DNA of 64,000 nt from positions 1 to 64,000 of the forward strand of contig NZ_PQVG01000009.1 in the NCBI RefSeq assembly GCF_002920895.1, read 5' to 3'. Source of the DNA: Flavobacterium alvei. GTDB lineage: Bacteria > Bacteroidota > Bacteroidia > Flavobacteriales > Flavobacteriaceae. The notes beneath the pieces are model-generated. The model ran no database searches. It was not told where the DNA came from and saw only the letters and a program-made list of their open reading frames with translations. Of the stretch, positions 1-8,206 are shown one piece after another; position 1 is the stretch's first letter; each line of letters starts with the position of its first letter. Made by a program: the position numbers and the translations under genes.

Positions 1-1134
1 TTTTCCATCGGTTACGCCATCTCCATCAGTGTCTGGGTTTAATGGATTAGTGCCATCTAGCTTTTCTTGTGCATTGGTTACTCCATCTCCATCACAATCG
101 GCAGTATTCCAAGCAGAACTTGGTGCTAAAGTTTGACTTGCTAAAACAAATTTACACGGGTCTTTTGGATCGGTACCATCTGATTTTTCTTTTCCATCGG
201 TTACGCCATCTCCATCAGTGTCTGGGTTTAATGGATTAGTGCCATCTAGCTTTTCTTGTGCATTGGTTACTCCATCTCCATCACAATCGGCAGTATTCCA
301 AGCAGAACTTGGAGTTAAAGTTTGACTTGCTAAAATAAATTTACAAGGGTCTAATGCGTTTGTACCATCTGATTTTTCTTTTCCATCGGTTACGCCATCT
401 CCATCAGTGTCTGGGTTTAATGGATTAGTGCCATCTAGCTTTTCTTGTGCATTGGTTACTCCATCTCCATCACAATCGGCAGTATTCCAAGCAGAACTTG
501 GAGTTAAAGTTTGACTTGCTAAAATAAATTTACAAGGGTCTAATGCGTTTGTACCATCTGATTTTTCTTTTCCATCGGTTACGCCATCTCCATCAGTGTC
601 TGGGTTTAATGGATTAGTGCCATCTAGCTTTTCTTGTGCATTGGTTACTCCATCTCCATCACAATCGGCAGTATTCCAAGCAGAACTTGGAGTTAAAGTT
701 TGACTTGCTAAAATAAATTTACAAGGGTCTAATGCGTTTGTACCATCTGATTTTTCTTTTCCATCGGTTACGCCATCTCCATCAGTGTCTGGGTTTAATG
801 GATTAGTGCCATCTAGCTTTTCTTGTGCATTGGATACTCCATCTCCATCACAATCGGCTGAATTCCAAGCAGAACTTGGTGCTAAAGTTTGACTTGCTAA
901 AATAAATTTACATGGGTCTAATGCGTTTGTGCCATCTGATTTTTCTTTTCCATCGGTTACGCCATCTCCATCAGTGTCTGGGTTTAATGGATTAGTGCCA
1001 TCTAGCTTTTCTTGTGCATTGGATACTCCATCTCCATCACAATCGGCTGAATTCCAAGCAGAACTTGGTGCTAAAGTTTGACTTGCCAATTTGAAAGAAC
1101 ACAAATCGTTTGGATCAGTGCTGTCAGTTACTTC
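1..1134. repeat. Six tandem 189-bp repeats inside the adhesin gene
   Basis: The same phrase recurs at 1, 190, 379, 568, 757 and 946, a period of exactly 189 bp (63 codons), with a degenerate seventh copy starting at 1135. The units starting at 190, 379 and 568 look essentially identical, while the outer units differ at a few positions. This pattern suggests recent unit expansion or gene conversion. The array continues beyond the left edge, so the copy number is unknown. Confidence 0.95.
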
Positions 1135-3054
1135 TTTTCCATTAGTTACCCCATCACCATCACAATCTAAATCATTCCAATTGACAGTTAGAGTAACCGA
1201 ATTCGATTGAGAAGAACAATTATCCGTTACAGTTACCGTATATGTTCCGGCAAGAAGATTAGAAACCGTAGCTGTAGTTCCTACTACAATATTAGACGCA
1301 TTTTTCCAAGAATAAGTTAGTGTACCAACCGAGTTAGTTACTGTGCCAGCTGTTACTGATCCAGTATTACTTGAGCATGAAGCTTCAATTTTTGAAGAAG
1401 TAGCAAGTACTAAAGAAGCAGTTGGTTGAGTAATCGTAACCATTTTAGTAGCCACACATGTATTTGCATCTGTAACTGTTACCGTATAAGTATTTGCAGC
1501 CAATCCTGTAGCCGTAGCTGCTGAACCTCCTGAGGGCGACCAAGAATACGTATAAGTAGCTGTTCCGCCCGTTGCACTAATAGTAGCACTACCGGTAGAT
1601 CCTCCAAAACAAGCAATATTAGTTTGAGATGATATAGTTAATGATAAAGCTGATGGTTGAGTTACATTAACATTAACTGTACCAGTACATCCGTTTGCGT
1701 CAGTAATAGTACAAGTATATGAACCTGCAGTTAGACCTGTACGGTCTTCTGTAGTGATACCCCCTCCCCAGTTGAATGTATAAGGACCAACTCCACCCGT
1801 AGGTGTTAAGTTGATTGCCCCATTTGATCCTCCGTTACAAGAAACATTAGTTACAACAGATGTTCCAGAAACAGCTACTGACGGTTGAGTTATTGTAAAT
1901 GTTTTTAAAATTGATGAAGAATTAGCATCAGTAATTGTTACAGTATAAGAACCTGCGGCAAGTCCTGTTGCTATAGCATTAGTCCCACCAGAAGGAGACC
2001 AAGAATATGTATAACTTGGTGTTCCGCCAGAAGCTGTAACTGAAGCTGTACCATTAGAACCTCCAAAACAAGTTACATCAGTTTTAGACATTGCTGCGTC
2101 TAAAGCAGTATTGTCATTATCAAGTAGATTAACTATAGCTGATTTGCTACCAATATACAATGTAAGTGTTTCTACATTCTCAATATTACTATCATCAATT
2201 GTAGATACTGTTACTGTAAAAGATCCAATACCTCCAGGAATAGTTATTGTCCCATCACCATTATTAATGACTCCATTTGAAAAAACTAAAAGACTATTGT
2301 AATCTAAACCATTGGTCGAAGTTCCATCATACGAAAAAGAAAAAGTTTGGGGATTTCCTGTAGTTGTAGGACTTGTCAAATTAACTGTGTACACAATTGG
2401 ATTCCCTTCAATGACATTTGCTGAGTTCACAGCTATTGATGATGGTTGCGGAGAATTTGCTAATTCTGCATTTAAAGCATCTAGCAGACCATTGGTTGCT
2501 GCATTTCCACTTCTATCTGTACCATCTGAGAATGTAAAAGTAGATGCATATGCCTTAAGCCCTAAAGAAGTACTTGTATTACCGACAGATCCACCTATTA
2601 TTGTGTATTTGGCTATACTATTATTATATAAAGTTTGATTAACATTAACATCAAAAATAAATCCAAATACTTCAACTTTTGAACCTGTAGTTTCTCGAAA
2701 GTTAAGCGCACCAGCTAAAGAGTATTTAGTACCATCTTGCATTATAACATCTAAAATTCCACTTAAGTCATTTCCTTGCGTTCCGCCAAATTGCCCTGTT
2801 GATTGAGGTTGTCTGAAACTAACCCTGGCGATACCAACACTGGAAAGATTTTTAATACTACTTGTATTTTGAGTAGCAGATTTTTGTGTGCCTAAATAGC
2901 CACTGGAAAAGGTAAGGCTAACTCCTTGAGCTTTTATCTCACTTGAAAAAAGAAGTACGCCGAGCATTAACAAAGAGGTCAAATAAAAACCAAATGTTTG
3001 CAATGATTTTTTGAGACAATGTGAAATTATTTGAGTTTTTTTACTTAATTTCAT
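1..3054 (-). CDS. Giant surface adhesin, SprB-like and TSP3 repeats (partial, C-terminus outside window)
   Basis: Open reading frame on the minus strand from ATG at 3054 through 1018 codons to the window edge with no stop. The N-terminus is a long signal peptide (hydrophobic stretch ending ...SSEIKAQG near residue 43). Residues about 45-200 form an unrecognised domain. About 205-320 resembles a Calx-beta domain. About 320-620 holds four SprB-type repeats (motifs such as SCNGGSNG and LTAGSYT.TITDANGC). From about 622 onward come thrombospondin type 3-like calcium-binding repeats (DCDGDGVTNAQE, DTDGDGVTDGKE), 63 residues per unit. Such proteins in Flavobacterium are exported by T9SS and act in adhesion or gliding; the T9SS tail would lie left of the window. 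Substrate or partner cannot be told. The family assignment is secure, the role inferred. Confidence 0.85.
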   Translation of the reverse strand, partial: MKLSKKTQIISHCLKKSLQTFGFYLTSLLMLGVLLFSSEIKAQGVSLTFSSGYLGTQKSATQNTSSIKNLSSVGIARVSFRQPQSTGQFGGTQGNDLSGILDVIMQDGTKYSLAGALNFRETTGSKVEVFGFIFDVNVNQTLYNNSIAKYTIIGGSVGNTSTSLGLKAYASTFTFSDGTDRSGNAATNGLLDALNAELANSPQPSSIAVNSANVIEGNPIVYTVNLTSPTTTGNPQTFSFSYDGTSTNGLDYNSLLVFSNGVINNGDGTITIPGGIGSFTVTVSTIDDSNIENVETLTLYIGSKSAIVNLLDNDNTALDAAMSKTDVTCFGGSNGTASVTASGGTPSYTYSWSPSGGTNAIATGLAAGSYTVTITDANSSSILKTFTITQPSVAVSGTSVVTNVSCNGGSNGAINLTPTGGVGPYTFNWGGGITTEDRTGLTAGSYTCTITDANGCTGTVNVNVTQPSALSLTISSQTNIACFGGSTGSATISATGGTATYTYSWSPSGGSAATATGLAANTYTVTVTDANTCVATKMVTITQPTASLVLATSSKIEASCSSNTGSVTAGTVTNSVGTLTYSWKNASNIVVGTTATVSNLLAGTYTVTVTDNCSSQSNSVTLTVNWNDLDCDGDGVTNGKEVTDSTDPNDLCSFKLASQTLAPSSAWNSADCDGDGVSNAQEKLDGTNPLNPDTDGDGVTDGKEKSDGTNALDPCKFILASQTLAPSSAWNSADCDGDGVSNAQEKLDGTNPLNPDTDGDGVTDGKEKSDGTNALDPCKFILASQTLTPSSAWNTADCDGDGVTNAQEKLDGTNPLNPDTDGDGVTDGKEKSDGTNALDPCKFILASQTLTPSSAWNTADCDGDGVTNAQEKLDGTNPLNPDTDGDGVTDGKEKSDGTNALDPCKFILASQTLTPSSAWNTADCDGDGVTNAQEKLDGTNPLNPDTDGDGVTDGKEKSDGTDPKDPCKFVLASQTLAPSSAWNTADCDGDGVTNAQEKLDGTNPLNPDTDGDGVTDGK

Positions 3055-3107
3055 AAAATAGAAAATTTATTAGTTTATTCATTAGTTTTTGTTAAAAAAA
3101 ATGAGTT

Positions 3108-3115
3108 CAAATATA
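3108..3115 (-). promoter_or_regulatory. Candidate -7 box for the adhesin gene
   Basis: Read on the minus strand, positions 3115-3108 are TATATTTG, a full match to the Bacteroidota -7 consensus TAnnTTTG. This would give a leader of roughly 45 nt to the ATG at 3054. No convincing TTG -33 element is at the usual distance, so this is a candidate only. Apart from this box and the trxA promoter, the 3055-3614 gap is AT-rich sequence in which I see no gene. Confidence 0.35.
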
Positions 3116-3529
3116 TTTAGAGGTGGTTTATAAACATATTTAATGATTAATAGGTTAAAAAAAACAACCTATAAATTTTTAAAAAATGTATTTTAAGAAA
3201 GTAATTGCTTATGGTTAATGACTAGATAGATTATGAATTTAGTTAAGATTTTCAATGTATATTCCGTTTTTAGCGAAAAAAGAAGTGGAATCTTTAGAAT
3301 AAATACAAGATCCAATAAATTTTAGCCAATAAAATTTTATCGCTTACAATATCTTTGATAAAATCATTTTGCTTGACTAGTCTGAATGGAAATGAGATTG
3401 TTATTTTATCCTTATTAATAACTAAGAATACCCAGTGCAGCAGATGAGATTATTAGCACAAGTATAGTAACTCAATTTAAAATAACTATTGGCAATACTT
3501 TCATAACTAAAACTAATTTACAAATAGTG

Positions 3530-3557
3530 TTTGGTTTGTTTTTAATTTCTAAATTTG
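3530..3557 (+). promoter_or_regulatory. Candidate trxA promoter
   Basis: TTTG at 3530-3533 and TAAATTTG at 3550-3557 (full match to TAnnTTTG) are 16 bp apart, close to the 17-23 bp reported for Flavobacterium promoters. Transcription would start near 3563, giving a leader of about 50 nt before the thioredoxin ATG at 3615. Confidence 0.5.
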
Positions 3558-3614
3558 TAGTCTAGTTTTAAAATCGTAAAAATTCAAGATTTAAACAATA
3601 AACAAAATATAAAT

Positions 3615-3932
3615 ATGGCATTAGCAATAACAGACGCTACTTTTGACGAAGTAGTTTTGAAATCAGACAAACCAGTTATGGTAGATTTTTGGGCAGCTTG
3701 GTGTGGACCTTGTAGAATGGTTGGACCAATCATTGATCAACTTGGAGAAGAATATGAAGGTAAAGTTGTAGTAGGAAAAGTAGATGTTGATGCAAATCAA
3801 GAATTTGCTGCAAAATACGGAGTGAGAAACATCCCAACAGTATTGGTATTCCATAACGGTGAAGTAGTAGGAAAACAAGTAGGAGTTGCTCCAAAGCAAA
3901 CCTATGCCGATAGCTTAGACGCTTTGTTGTAA
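3615..3932 (+). CDS. trxA: Thioredoxin
   Basis: A 105-residue single-domain thioredoxin, a cytoplasmic protein disulfide reductase fed by thioredoxin reductase. The active-site WCGPC is at residues 29-33 and the cis-proline follows in NIPT (Pro74). Length and motif order are canonical, there is no signal peptide, and the ATG is preceded by an AT-rich leader without Shine-Dalgarno, as usual in this phylum. It stands alone between its own promoter and a strong terminator. Confidence 0.97.
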   Translation: MALAITDATFDEVVLKSDKPVMVDFWAAWCGPCRMVGPIIDQLGEEYEGKVVVGKVDVDANQEFAAKYGVRNIPTVLVFHNGEVVGKQVGVAPKQTYADSLDALL

Positions 3933-3952
3933 TCATACAATTTTATTATATT

Positions 3953-3981
3953 AAAGGTTTGGCGAAAGTCAAACCTTTTTT
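3953..3981 (+). terminator. Rho-independent terminator of trxA
   Basis: A 9-bp perfect stem (AAAGGTTTG at 3953-3961 with CAAACCTTT at 3970-3978) with an 8-nt loop is followed by a T run. It lies 20 bp after the trxA stop. Confidence 0.9.
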
Positions 3982-4048
3982 GGTTTAAACCATTAATGTC
4001 TGTATTCTTTTTTCTTGTTTCTCTTTTCTTTTTTAATACATTTGAAGA

Positions 4049-4975
4049 ATGAAGATTGAATCTCAAATAGAAAAAATTGCAAGTTTCCAGCATCTCGAAA
4101 TGTTGGCCAATCAAATTGTGGAAGGATTCATTTCAGGGATGCATAAAAGTCCTTTTCACGGTTTTTCGGCTGAATTTGCTGAGCATAAAGTGTATAATGT
4201 TGGCGAAAGCACCAAACACATCGACTGGAAATTGTTTGCCAAAACCGATAGATTGTACACCAAAAAATTCGAGGAAGACACCAATTTGCGATGTCACATT
4301 ATTATCGATAATTCATCATCGATGCACTATCCAAAACTTGAAAATCCCGCAAATTTTTATGAAAATAAGATTGGATTTTCGGTTTTAGCTTCGGCAGTTT
4401 TGATGAATATTCTCAAGAAACAGCGTGATGCGGTGGGTTTAAGCGTCTTTTCGGACTCCTATGAATATTATTCGCCCGAAAAAGGTAGCGATCGTCATCA
4501 CCGAATGATTTTGAATGCACTCGAAAATCTCTTAGAGAAACCTAAAGCTCAAAAAAGCACCAATACGATCAAATTCTTGCATCAAATTGCTGAGAAAATT
4601 CATCGCCGTTCGATGATTATTCTTTTTACTGATATGTTTCAATCGGGTAACGAAGAAGCCTTGTTTACAGCCTTACAACATTTGAAACACAACAAACATA
4701 AAGTGGTTTTATTTCACGTAATTGATAATAAAACCGAATTGAATTTTGATTTTGACAACGCTCCAAGAAAATTTATTGACCTAGAAACTGGTGATGAGGT
4801 AAACCTTTTTGCCGAAAATGTGAAGGTAGAATACGAAAAAGGTGTGAATAGTTACTTTAAGAAACTAGCTTTGACCTGTTCTCAAAACAAAATTAAGTAC
4901 ATTCCGGTTGGTGTGGGCAATAATTTCGAAAAAATATTGACTACATATTTAGTTGAAAAACAAAACTTTGGATAA
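4049..4975 (+). CDS. DUF58 domain protein (MoxR-associated, vWA-like)
   Basis: A 308-residue protein with the DUF58 signature: the block DWKLFAKTDRLYTK at residues 59-72, followed by a vWA-like metal-site motif DNSSS at 87-91. There is no signal peptide or membrane segment. In Bacteroidota such proteins usually sit beside a MoxR-type AAA ATPase and batA/batB-type vWA genes and are thought to act in envelope stress or metalloenzyme maturation. Here no such neighbours are present on either side, so the copy is orphaned within this window. The family call is firm; the function is unknown. Confidence 0.85.
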   Translation: MKIESQIEKIASFQHLEMLANQIVEGFISGMHKSPFHGFSAEFAEHKVYNVGESTKHIDWKLFAKTDRLYTKKFEEDTNLRCHIIIDNSSSMHYPKLENPANFYENKIGFSVLASAVLMNILKKQRDAVGLSVFSDSYEYYSPEKGSDRHHRMILNALENLLEKPKAQKSTNTIKFLHQIAEKIHRRSMIILFTDMFQSGNEEALFTALQHLKHNKHKVVLFHVIDNKTELNFDFDNAPRKFIDLETGDEVNLFAENVKVEYEKGVNSYFKKLALTCSQNKIKYIPVGVGNNFEKILTTYLVEKQNFG

Positions 4976-5060
4976 AAAACAAAAAAATATTGAATGTTTT
5001 TCGCAGAAATGCTTGTAGAAACGAAATTCTATAGTATCTTTGCCACCGCAATAAAGCAGA

Positions 5061-5134
5061 GGTTTGGTAGTTCAGTTGGTTAGAATACATGCCTGTCACG
5101 CATGGGGTCGCGGGTTCGAGTCCCGTCCAGACCG
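5061..5134 (+). tRNA. tRNA-Asp (GTC)
   Basis: A cloverleaf can be drawn. The acceptor GGTTTGG (5061-5067) pairs with CCAGACC (5127-5133, one T-G pair) and the discriminator is G at 5134. The anticodon stem CATGC (5088-5092) pairs with GCATG (5100-5104) around the loop CTGTCAC, giving anticodon GTC at 5095-5097. The T-arm has GGTTCGAGTCC. The 3' CCA is not encoded. Confidence 0.96.
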
Positions 5135-5148
5135 CTAAATTGGGTAAG

Positions 5149-5176
5149 AAGCGATTCAGAAATGAATCGCTTTTTT
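5149..5176 (+). terminator. Terminator downstream of tRNA-Asp
   Basis: Stem AAGCGATTCA (5149-5158) pairs with TGAATCGCTT around a GAAA loop and runs into six T residues. Confidence 0.88.
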
Positions 5177-5258
5177 GCCCAATAAAAGCATCTAAAATAG
5201 TTGTGTTGTTTCGCTACGACTTTGTAACTCGTAGCACGGTTTAGTAGTTAGACCAATG

Positions 5259-5290
5259 AAAAGCTTTCCACTTTTGTGGACAGCTTTTTT
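5259..5290 (+). terminator. Possible second terminator, purpose unclear
   Basis: AAAAGCT and CCAC (5259-5270) can pair with GTGG and AGCTTTT (5276-5288) with internal mismatches, followed by a T run. A smaller 7-bp hairpin (GCTACGA/TCGTAGC, about 5213-5236) lies just upstream. There is no convincing ORF between 5177 and 5335. This may be a backup tRNA terminator or the end of a short unannotated RNA. Confidence 0.35.
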
Positions 5291-5335
5291 GATTTTTAGG
5301 CTAATTCTAATGCTAACTTTTGGTCACTTAAAGTT

Positions 5336-5836
5336 TCAAAACAATCCTGATTTATTATCCCAAACAATCCAAACAAAAAGTCCTAAATACATCATACAAA
5401 TCACAAACTTCATAAAACTGCTAGCCAGAAACCCAATAAAAGAACCTGTAGCTGCTTTAAAAGCTCGGCCGTGATCTTTATAATCATAAATGAGCTCGCC
5501 GATAAAAGCACCAACAAAAGGGCCAATAATAAAACCGAAAGGAATGGGCGCAAAAATTCCCACAATCAATCCGATATTGGTTCCCCAAATGCCATAGGAG
5601 CTTCCTCCAAATTTTTTGGTTCCTTTGGCAGGAATCACATAATCCAGTACTGATATTAAAACAGTAATCAAAAACGTAATTGCAAGAATCCAATAATTAA
5701 CAGGAACAGCATTGGTAAAATAGAGTAAAACCAAACCAATCCAACTTAGACTTGGACCTGGTAAAACTGGTAGAAAGCTTCCAAAAACTCCTAAAACCAT
5801 TAATGCTAAGCCAATTATCAGAAGTAGTAAATCCAT
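5336..5836 (-). CDS. DUF456 family membrane protein
   Basis: A 166-residue, strongly hydrophobic protein with about four to five membrane segments, glycine-rich in the middle (FAPIPFGFIIGPFVGAFIGE), typical of the DUF456 family. It starts at ATG 5836. It is divergently oriented to the small lipoprotein gene at 5917. No biochemical role is established for the family; it resides in the inner membrane. Confidence 0.8.
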   Translation of the reverse strand: MDLLLLIIGLALMVLGVFGSFLPVLPGPSLSWIGLVLLYFTNAVPVNYWILAITFLITVLISVLDYVIPAKGTKKFGGSSYGIWGTNIGLIVGIFAPIPFGFIIGPFVGAFIGELIYDYKDHGRAFKAATGSFIGFLASSFMKFVICMMYLGLFVWIVWDNKSGLF

Positions 5837-5916
5837 AAAATATTTTTTTAGTATTTTTGAAAATTAAAGCAGTACTTTTAAAAAAAATTAAAGCTGCTTT
5901 TGTTTTGTTAACGAAT

Positions 5917-6399
5917 ATGAGGAAATTTATTCTAATATTATTTTTTTTGTCACAACTTTTTAGTTCCTGTCAGTACTTCGATAAGCAAGTGCCTTCAGAA
6001 AAGGAATTGTTGCAAAAGGAATTAAAAGCCATCAACTGGAAAGAAGTCGATGAATTTCCATCAGTCGCTGGATGTGAAAAAATAGAAAATAAAACCCTGC
6101 GCCAACAATGCTTTTTCGAGTATATGACTCAACTAATACAACAAAGATTGAGTGTTGACACCCTATCGATTCTTTATCCAGAACTGGACACCATAGAAGT
6201 AAAAGTAACTGTTTATCCTAACTCAAGAATTATATTTGAACCCTTATTTCCCAAAGATTCGGTGGCTTATGATAAAATAAAAATTGATAGTATTCTCAAA
6301 GCCCGTTTGGTTGGTTTTCCAAAAGTAAATCCCGCAATTAAACGTGGAATTCCAGTGAAAACTCAATTTATTCTTCCGGTTATTCTAAAAGTTGAGTAA
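5917..6399 (+). CDS. Small lipoprotein with TonB C-terminal-like domain
   Basis: I place the start at ATG 5917 rather than 5857. From there the protein begins MRKFILILFFLSQ and runs into a lipobox with cysteine at LFSSCQY, a clean lipoprotein signal of a 160-residue protein. The rest is soluble. The last about 60 residues (...NPAIKRGIPVKTQFILPVIL) have the shape of the small C-terminal domain of TonB-like energy transducers, but there is no N-terminal transmembrane anchor or proline-rich linker, so it is not a normal TonB. Function unknown. Followed after 3 bp by the DUF4184 gene, so probably co-transcribed. Confidence 0.65.
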   Translation: MRKFILILFFLSQLFSSCQYFDKQVPSEKELLQKELKAINWKEVDEFPSVAGCEKIENKTLRQQCFFEYMTQLIQQRLSVDTLSILYPELDTIEVKVTVYPNSRIIFEPLFPKDSVAYDKIKIDSILKARLVGFPKVNPAIKRGIPVKTQFILPVILKVE

Positions 6400-6402
6400 T
6401 TA

Positions 6403-7113
6403 ATGCCATTTACATTTTCGCATCCAGCAATTGTTTTGCCTCTTTTAAGAAATAAAAATCTTTCCGCAACTGGATTGATAATAGGTTCAATGTCTCCTGA
6501 TTTTGAATATTTTATTAGAATGAAAGTTGAAAGCAATATCAGTCACACATTTATTGGTTTACTATTTTTTGATCTTCCCATCGGATTTTTAGTTGCTTTG
6601 TTGTTTCACCAAATAATAAAAAAGAATTTAATTGAAAATCTCCCTCCTTTTTTTCAAAATAAATTGGCAACATTGAAGAACACGAAATGGGTAGATTATT
6701 TAAAAATGAATTTATTTTATGTTTTAATTTCAATTTTAATTGGGACGATTTCTCATATTTTATGGGATGCATTCACTCACCAATCAGGATGGTTTGTACA
6801 AAAAATGCCTTTTTTATCCCATCAAATAAACAATATTTCTTTATATAAAATATTACAGCATTTAAGTTCATTAATAGGAATGCTGTTTATTTTCTATTAT
6901 GTCCATAAACTTCCAGTTGAAAAAAATACAATATTAAAGCAATATTGGAAATATTGGACTCTGGTTTTCGTTTTGACTTTTGTTTTTATGTCGATTCGAT
7001 TGGGTTTTGGATTGTCGTTTAACCAAATTGGAAATGTAGTGGTAAGTCTAATTTCTTCAATAATTTTAGCAATGACTTTTGCTGGTAATTTCAAGAACAA
7101 TGAAGTTATTTAG
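6403..7113 (+). CDS. DUF4184 family membrane protein
   Basis: A 236-residue protein beginning MPFTFSHPA with a histidine/aspartate pattern (THP-like start, SMSPDFEYF at about 29-37, HILWDAFTHQSG at about 123-134) characteristic of DUF4184 and related metal-dependent membrane hydrolases. It has five or six predicted membrane helices. Its 3' end overlaps the tail of the convergent glycosyltransferase gene by 8 bp. Family call confident; activity unproven. Confidence 0.8.
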   Translation: MPFTFSHPAIVLPLLRNKNLSATGLIIGSMSPDFEYFIRMKVESNISHTFIGLLFFDLPIGFLVALLFHQIIKKNLIENLPPFFQNKLATLKNTKWVDYLKMNLFYVLISILIGTISHILWDAFTHQSGWFVQKMPFLSHQINNISLYKILQHLSSLIGMLFIFYYVHKLPVEKNTILKQYWKYWTLVFVLTFVFMSIRLGFGLSFNQIGNVVVSLISSIILAMTFAGNFKNNEVI

Positions 7114-8206
7114 AAAACCGCCTTCCTTTCCATTCATACTTGCCAAACAAAGAATACAAAGCTACACTTACACTAAAAAAAGGATACAGCAAACTACTTA
7201 TAAAATAATAAAGTGTTTTGTTTTTCAGGAATTGGTTTGTTTTATTTATTAAAACAAAATCAACAGTCATTTTCGCTAACAGTAAAGAAATCAATACATA
7301 AAAGTTGTCTTTTCCCAACAACCAACAACCAACAACCAATAACCAACCTGCATTTCCTCCAAAAACAATCAATCCTAAACCAATTCCAAAACGACTTTGA
7401 TACGAACCCGTTTTTGAAGCCCAACGCACTCTTTGATGAAACAAGGATTTCCAGTTGTCAACCGGTTTTGTGATGACGATATTGTTTTCAGATTTTAAAT
7501 AATGTACTTTTTCCGGAAATTGGGCAATTCCTTTTTGCAACAAAAAAACATCGTCACCACTGGCAATTCCATCATTTCCATCAAACCCATTTAAATCTTG
7601 AAAAAAAGATTTGGTGTAGGCAAAATTAGCTCCATTGCACATAAATCCTTTTCGGATTCCAAAACTTCCCATTGTTGCACCTTGCAAACTGGCCAAATCC
7701 AATTGTTGAAAATGATGTAAAAAGATATTTTCGCAATCATAAGTAACTGCTCCAGCAATCATCGAAACTTTGTGTAATTGAATATAATTATCTAATGCCG
7801 ACAACCAGTTTTTATTAACGACACAATCCGCATCGGTAGTGATAATCCAATCATTTTTTGCTATTTTCATTGCTGTTGAAATAGCATCTTTCTTCGGAGA
7901 ATTAGAAACCCGAATGTTATTTACAACCAAAACTTGAAACTTGAAACTTGAAACTTGAAACGCCTCACTGGAAAAATCATCCACCAGAATTGCTTCAAAC
8001 AAATCTGTAGGATACTCTAATTTTGAAAGACTATCTAAAAGCTTTGGTAAATTTTCAGCTTCATTTCTGAAAGGAACCACAATCGAGAATTTGGTTTTGG
8101 GTTCTAATCCAAGATATTCAAAGGAATTTACTTTGGTAAAACCATAAATCAAAGTCAGTATTGTCAAGCAATAAATGAATAGGATTGTATATAAAGCCCA
8201 AATCAT
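7106..8206 (-). CDS. Family 2 glycosyltransferase (membrane-bound)
   Basis: A 366-residue GT2 enzyme with an N-terminal membrane helix (residues 1-22), the nucleotide-sugar fold opening KFSIVVPFRNEAENLP, DDFSS, the metal-binding DxD in TTDADC, GDDVF, the acceptor motif QRVRW, and C-terminal hydrophobic helices. It probably transfers a sugar to a lipid or polymer at the inner face of the membrane. It overlaps the upstream flippase-like gene by 4 bp (8203-8206), so the two are coupled. Odd feature: two heptanucleotide tandem repeats lie inside the coding sequence (7315-7348 and 7931-7961) and encode low-complexity segments (VSSFKFQV and GWLLVVGCWLLG). A one-copy change in either would shift the frame. 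Confidence 0.88.
   Translation of the reverse strand: MIWALYTILFIYCLTILTLIYGFTKVNSFEYLGLEPKTKFSIVVPFRNEAENLPKLLDSLSKLEYPTDLFEAILVDDFSSEAFQVSSFKFQVLVVNNIRVSNSPKKDAISTAMKIAKNDWIITTDADCVVNKNWLSALDNYIQLHKVSMIAGAVTYDCENIFLHHFQQLDLASLQGATMGSFGIRKGFMCNGANFAYTKSFFQDLNGFDGNDGIASGDDVFLLQKGIAQFPEKVHYLKSENNIVITKPVDNWKSLFHQRVRWASKTGSYQSRFGIGLGLIVFGGNAGWLLVVGCWLLGKDNFYVLISLLLAKMTVDFVLINKTNQFLKNKTLYYFISSLLYPFFSVSVALYSLFGKYEWKGRRFSK
7315..7348. repeat. Heptanucleotide tandem repeat in GT2 gene (CCAACAA type)
   Basis: Three exact CCAACAA units (7315-7335), one CCAATAA (7336-7342) and a partial sixth-base unit (7343-7348). It lies in the C-terminal membrane part of the glycosyltransferase gene. Confidence 0.95.
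7931..7961. repeat. Heptanucleotide tandem repeat in GT2 gene (AACTTGA type)
   Basis: Four exact AACTTGA units (7931-7958) plus AAC. It lies between the DDFSS and DxD motifs of the glycosyltransferase, at a place where the catalytic fold does not need the extra residues. Confidence 0.95.

Noticed and set aside
1..1190. Regular repeats that might be a CRISPR array
   Set aside because: The whole 189-bp unit is repeated in tandem, without short repeats and unique spacers, and codes for TSP3 motifs in an open frame.
2111..2638. Two plus-strand ORFs of 63 and 108 residues
   Set aside because: They lie antisense to the adhesin, whose minus frame is open for over 1000 codons with clear domains; the plus ORFs have no recognisable features.
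5177..5335. Possible small RNA between tRNA-Asp and the DUF456 gene
   Set aside because: Two hairpins and a T run exist, but no promoter-like sequence or known RNA family could be recognised; kept only as a low-confidence terminator.
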